A DNA stretch of 8,940 bases from Sedimentisphaerales bacterium (GTDB lineage: Bacteria; Planctomycetota; Phycisphaerae; Sedimentisphaerales; Anaerobacaceae). Position numbers and translations under genes: made by a program. The notes under the pieces are model-generated. The model was not told where the DNA came from and searched no databases. It was given only the letters and a program-made list of their open reading frames with translations. The stretch is taken from positions 1 through 8,940 of the forward strand of contig JAFGTU010000467.1 of NCBI GenBank assembly GCA_016933985.1. Reading direction: 5' to 3'. Shown here in pieces: positions 6,916 through 8,940 of this stretch (positions within the stretch are counted from its first letter, which is position 1; each line of letters starts with the position of its first letter).

Positions 6916-7838
6916 GACGGATAAAGCAAGCACAGGAAATCTTGGAAAGCCTTGGCCTGCCTGCGCAGCAGTGTAACGAAATATCGGCTATCACGTTCTT
7001 GGCGTTGGCCAATATCGGAAGGGGCGATCCTTGGGACAGTGCTACAGCACGGCGGCTCAGGATTCACGATGTTTTGATTTTTGCCCAAACGAAGCTCAGA
7101 AAGAAATACGCCGAGAACACGCGTGAGACCATCCGCCGCCAAGTTATACACCAGTTTGAACAGGCGAGGATTGTGGATCGCAATCCTGATGATCCGAGCC
7201 TGCCAACGAATAGCCCACGGACTCATTATGCCTTGACTGATGAGATCATAGGCTTAATTCATTCCTTTGGGACGAAGTCCTGGTCGGAAAACGTCAATAA
7301 TTTTCGCTCACGACGAACGGGTTTACTTGAGCTTTATGCGAAGAAACGCAAACAGCAACTGATTCCGGTTAAGCTGTCATCCGGGAAGGAATTGTCTCTA
7401 TCTCCTGGAAAACACAACGAACTCCAAGTAGCCGTCATTGAGGAATTCGCTCCGCGTTTCGCACCGGGAGCGGTTGTTGCGTATTTTGGCGATACCGCTC
7501 GCAAGATGCTGCATTTGGACCGTAGCGTCTTGGATGGACTTGGACTGAAAGTTGATAAGCACAAGAAACTGCCGGACGTTGTGCTCTATCATACCGAGTC
7601 CGAACGCCTTTTTCTCGTGGAGGCTGTGACTTCCCACGGACCCATATCGCCCAAGCGGCACTTGGAACTATCGCAAATGGTGGCGCACATCAAAGCTTCT
7701 CCAATCTACGTAAGTGCCTTTCCCGACCTAAAGGGGTTCAAGAGCCACCTTGCAGATATAGCGTGGGATACGGAGGTCTGGGTCGCTGAGATTCCTGATC
7801 ATTTGATTCACTTCAACGGTGACAAATTCCTCAGATGA
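6912..7838 (+). CDS. BsuBI/PstI-family Type II restriction endonuclease
   Basis: Cleaves unmodified DNA; characterised family members PstI and BsuBI cut CTGCAG, so that site is predicted here. The 308-residue protein is close to family length. Its N-terminal helical/winged-helix half has LGLPAQQCNEIS (14-25 approx.), FLALANIGRGDPW, KKYAENTRETIRRQVIHQFEQA and TNSPRTHYAL. The C-terminal nuclease domain has LSPGKHNEL (about 163-171), FAPGAVVAYFGDTARK (183-198), LPDVVLY (220-226), FLVEAVTSHGPISPKR (234-249), AWDTEVWVAEIP (284-295) and HFNG (300-303). The spaced PD...VEA arrangement fits a PD-(D/E)XK-type metal site. I prefer the TTG start at 6912, which forms a TTGA overlap with the methyltransferase stop (6913-6915) and matches where the family begins. 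A GGAG lies 11 nt upstream. The in-frame GTG at 6855 would add 19 residues. The gene is intact, so the system is probably active. Confidence 0.93.
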   Translation: MRRIKQAQEILESLGLPAQQCNEISAITFLALANIGRGDPWDSATARRLRIHDVLIFAQTKLRKKYAENTRETIRRQVIHQFEQARIVDRNPDDPSLPTNSPRTHYALTDEIIGLIHSFGTKSWSENVNNFRSRRTGLLELYAKKRKQQLIPVKLSSGKELSLSPGKHNELQVAVIEEFAPRFAPGAVVAYFGDTARKMLHLDRSVLDGLGLKVDKHKKLPDVVLYHTESERLFLVEAVTSHGPISPKRHLELSQMVAHIKASPIYVSAFPDLKGFKSHLADIAWDTEVWVAEIPDHLIHFNGDKFLR

Positions 7839-7881
7839 GGTTGCCCACGACACGAGCCTTCTATCCGAAATCGCGCGCCAC

Positions 7882-8940
7882 CTAAAAGCTGTAACGCCAG
7901 CCGGTGTAGATGTTTGTGTTGTTCTCGAATTGGCCGAAGAAGGTGTTGGGGTAGTCGCCGAAGAAGATATTCGCCCCCAGCTCCCAGGCGAGATTGTCGT
8001 TTATCTTGTAGTTGACGTTCGGCCGCAGATAGACGTCTTTGTCCGATGGCGAATAATAGGTGAAAAACGACAGCCGCAGATTCTGGTTCATCAGCAGCTT
8101 TGTGAGGCGAACCGTGGTCAAATGCCTGTATTGATCGCGTGCCGGGCCGGCAGTCAGGCTGCGTTTGTAGGCGTGGAAATCCATCATCTGCTCGACGTAG
8201 TATTGCAGGCCCATCGTCAGGTCCCTGCCTATTTCCTGTGTATAGCCGAGCAGGTATCGCATCTCGCTGTTATTGGTAAGAGCGTTCCTGCCGCTCGCGT
8301 CGTCGGATGAATCGTAGTAGCCGACCTCAGCATTGCCGATACCCTTGCCGACGGGACCGCGGACGCTGGCGCCATAAACATTCAAATCGGGAAACAGCGC
8401 CTGGTTCATCGCCGCATTCATTCCGCCCGGGCTCTTCCAAAACCCGCGATAGCCGTAAAACGCAACTTCGTAATTCCTGATCGTCTTATAGAGTCTCGCG
8501 GCGATCTCGTCGTCGCGGAACCATCGGTCGGGCCTGTTCGTGTGGACGATTGCATTATCCCCGGCCAGGCTGCCCATCGGCAAGCTCCAGTACGAAATCC
8601 GCCTCCCGTCGATGTACCTGTCCGGATCGAATTGCGGCGTATAGGCGATATCGAGATTGGCCCAGTCCCCGAACAGGCTGATCTTAACCGCATCGGAAGG
8701 CGCTTTTAAGTATTCGTTGTCCCTGCCGATGAAGAACGAGTTCCAGTCCTTGGGAAACAAATCGTTGATGAAGATAAGGTCGCCTGTTCCCCAGGTCAGT
8801 ACCTGGCGACCTATCTTCATATCCATAGACTCGGAAGGCCGAAGGAATATGTTGGCCTCTCGCAGGTCGAACTCGGCCTGCTCTTCGACCATATCGCCAT
8901 ATACGTCGCCCTTGACCCTGATATCGCCCCAGTCCATATA
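7882..8940 (-). CDS. Outer-membrane beta-barrel protein (DUF1302/porin-like), 5' end outside window
   Basis: The frame is open through the right edge, so signal peptide and N-terminus are missing; 352 residues are visible. Alternating hydrophobic/polar strands rich in Tyr, Phe and Trp run throughout (for example NLDIAYTPQFDPDRYIDG, LRLSFFTYY, LAWELGANIFFGDYP). The chain ends in NIYTGWRYSF, with the terminal Phe typical of BAM-recognised barrels. Near the visible start is KIGRQVLTWGTGDLIFIND followed by LFPKDWNSFFIGRDNEYLKAPSDA. The 'GRQ..TWG...FIND.FPKD' signature recalls uncharacterised DUF1302-like barrels that I associate with porins or exporters. The cargo is unknown. It converges on the endonuclease gene with a 43-bp gap in which I see no terminator. 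It could lie upstream of, and originally near, the molybdenum operon on the same strand. Confidence 0.8.
   Translation of the reverse strand, partial: YMDWGDIRVKGDVYGDMVEEQAEFDLREANIFLRPSESMDMKIGRQVLTWGTGDLIFINDLFPKDWNSFFIGRDNEYLKAPSDAVKISLFGDWANLDIAYTPQFDPDRYIDGRRISYWSLPMGSLAGDNAIVHTNRPDRWFRDDEIAARLYKTIRNYEVAFYGYRGFWKSPGGMNAAMNQALFPDLNVYGASVRGPVGKGIGNAEVGYYDSSDDASGRNALTNNSEMRYLLGYTQEIGRDLTMGLQYYVEQMMDFHAYKRSLTAGPARDQYRHLTTVRLTKLLMNQNLRLSFFTYYSPSDKDVYLRPNVNYKINDNLAWELGANIFFGDYPNTFFGQFENNTNIYTGWRYSF

Noticed and set aside
7839..7881. Terminator between the convergent endonuclease and barrel genes
   Set aside because: No GC-rich hairpin followed by a T-run is visible in the 43-bp gap.

Overview
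The window looks like a chromosomal stretch from an environmental bacterium with a Gram-negative-type envelope. Planctomycetota, or a related PVC-group lineage, is my best guess. That guess rests on the partial protein at the left edge, which resembles the hydrazine-synthase-alpha-like (PD40/TolB-like) proteins common in planctomycetes. The Tat-exported molybdoenzyme and the outer-membrane beta-barrel independently indicate a periplasm and an outer membrane. The organism assignment is inference, and I cannot name a species.

Layout from left to right. Bases 2 to about 361 (+) hold the broken 3' part of a hydrazine-synthase-alpha-like gene. Its recognisable protein stops abruptly where the next, opposite-strand operon ends. 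Bases 364-4692 (-) are a compact four-gene operon read leftward: a small [2Fe-2S] subunit, a large Tat-exported molybdopterin-binding subunit of the xanthine dehydrogenase/IorB family, XdhC, and MocA. Gaps are 6 and 34 bp, followed by a 4-bp stop/start overlap. Bases 4693-4986 are a divergent intergenic region with a plausible sigma70-type promoter in each direction and two related short palindromes. Bases 4987-7838 (+) are a two-gene Type II restriction-modification system of the PstI/BsuBI family: a gamma-class N6-adenine methyltransferase with an extra N-terminal domain, then the cognate endonuclease, coupled through a TTGA overlap. Bases 7882-8940 (-) are the 3' part of an outer-membrane beta-barrel gene that runs off the right edge.

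How the genes work together. The leftward operon encodes a periplasmic, two-subunit molybdenum hydroxylase with no FAD subunit, together with its cofactor factors: MocA should make molybdopterin cytosine dinucleotide, and XdhC should bind or sulfurate the cofactor and hand it over. Its substrate cannot be read from sequence. The rightward pair is a self-contained DNA-defence module, predicted by family to recognise CTGCAG. It lies between two leftward genes, and two 60-base spot counts in it (47% and 48% G+C) are below one in the molybdenum operon (68%), which is compatible with later acquisition. No RNA genes, CRISPR arrays, insertion sequences or clear rho-independent terminators were seen.
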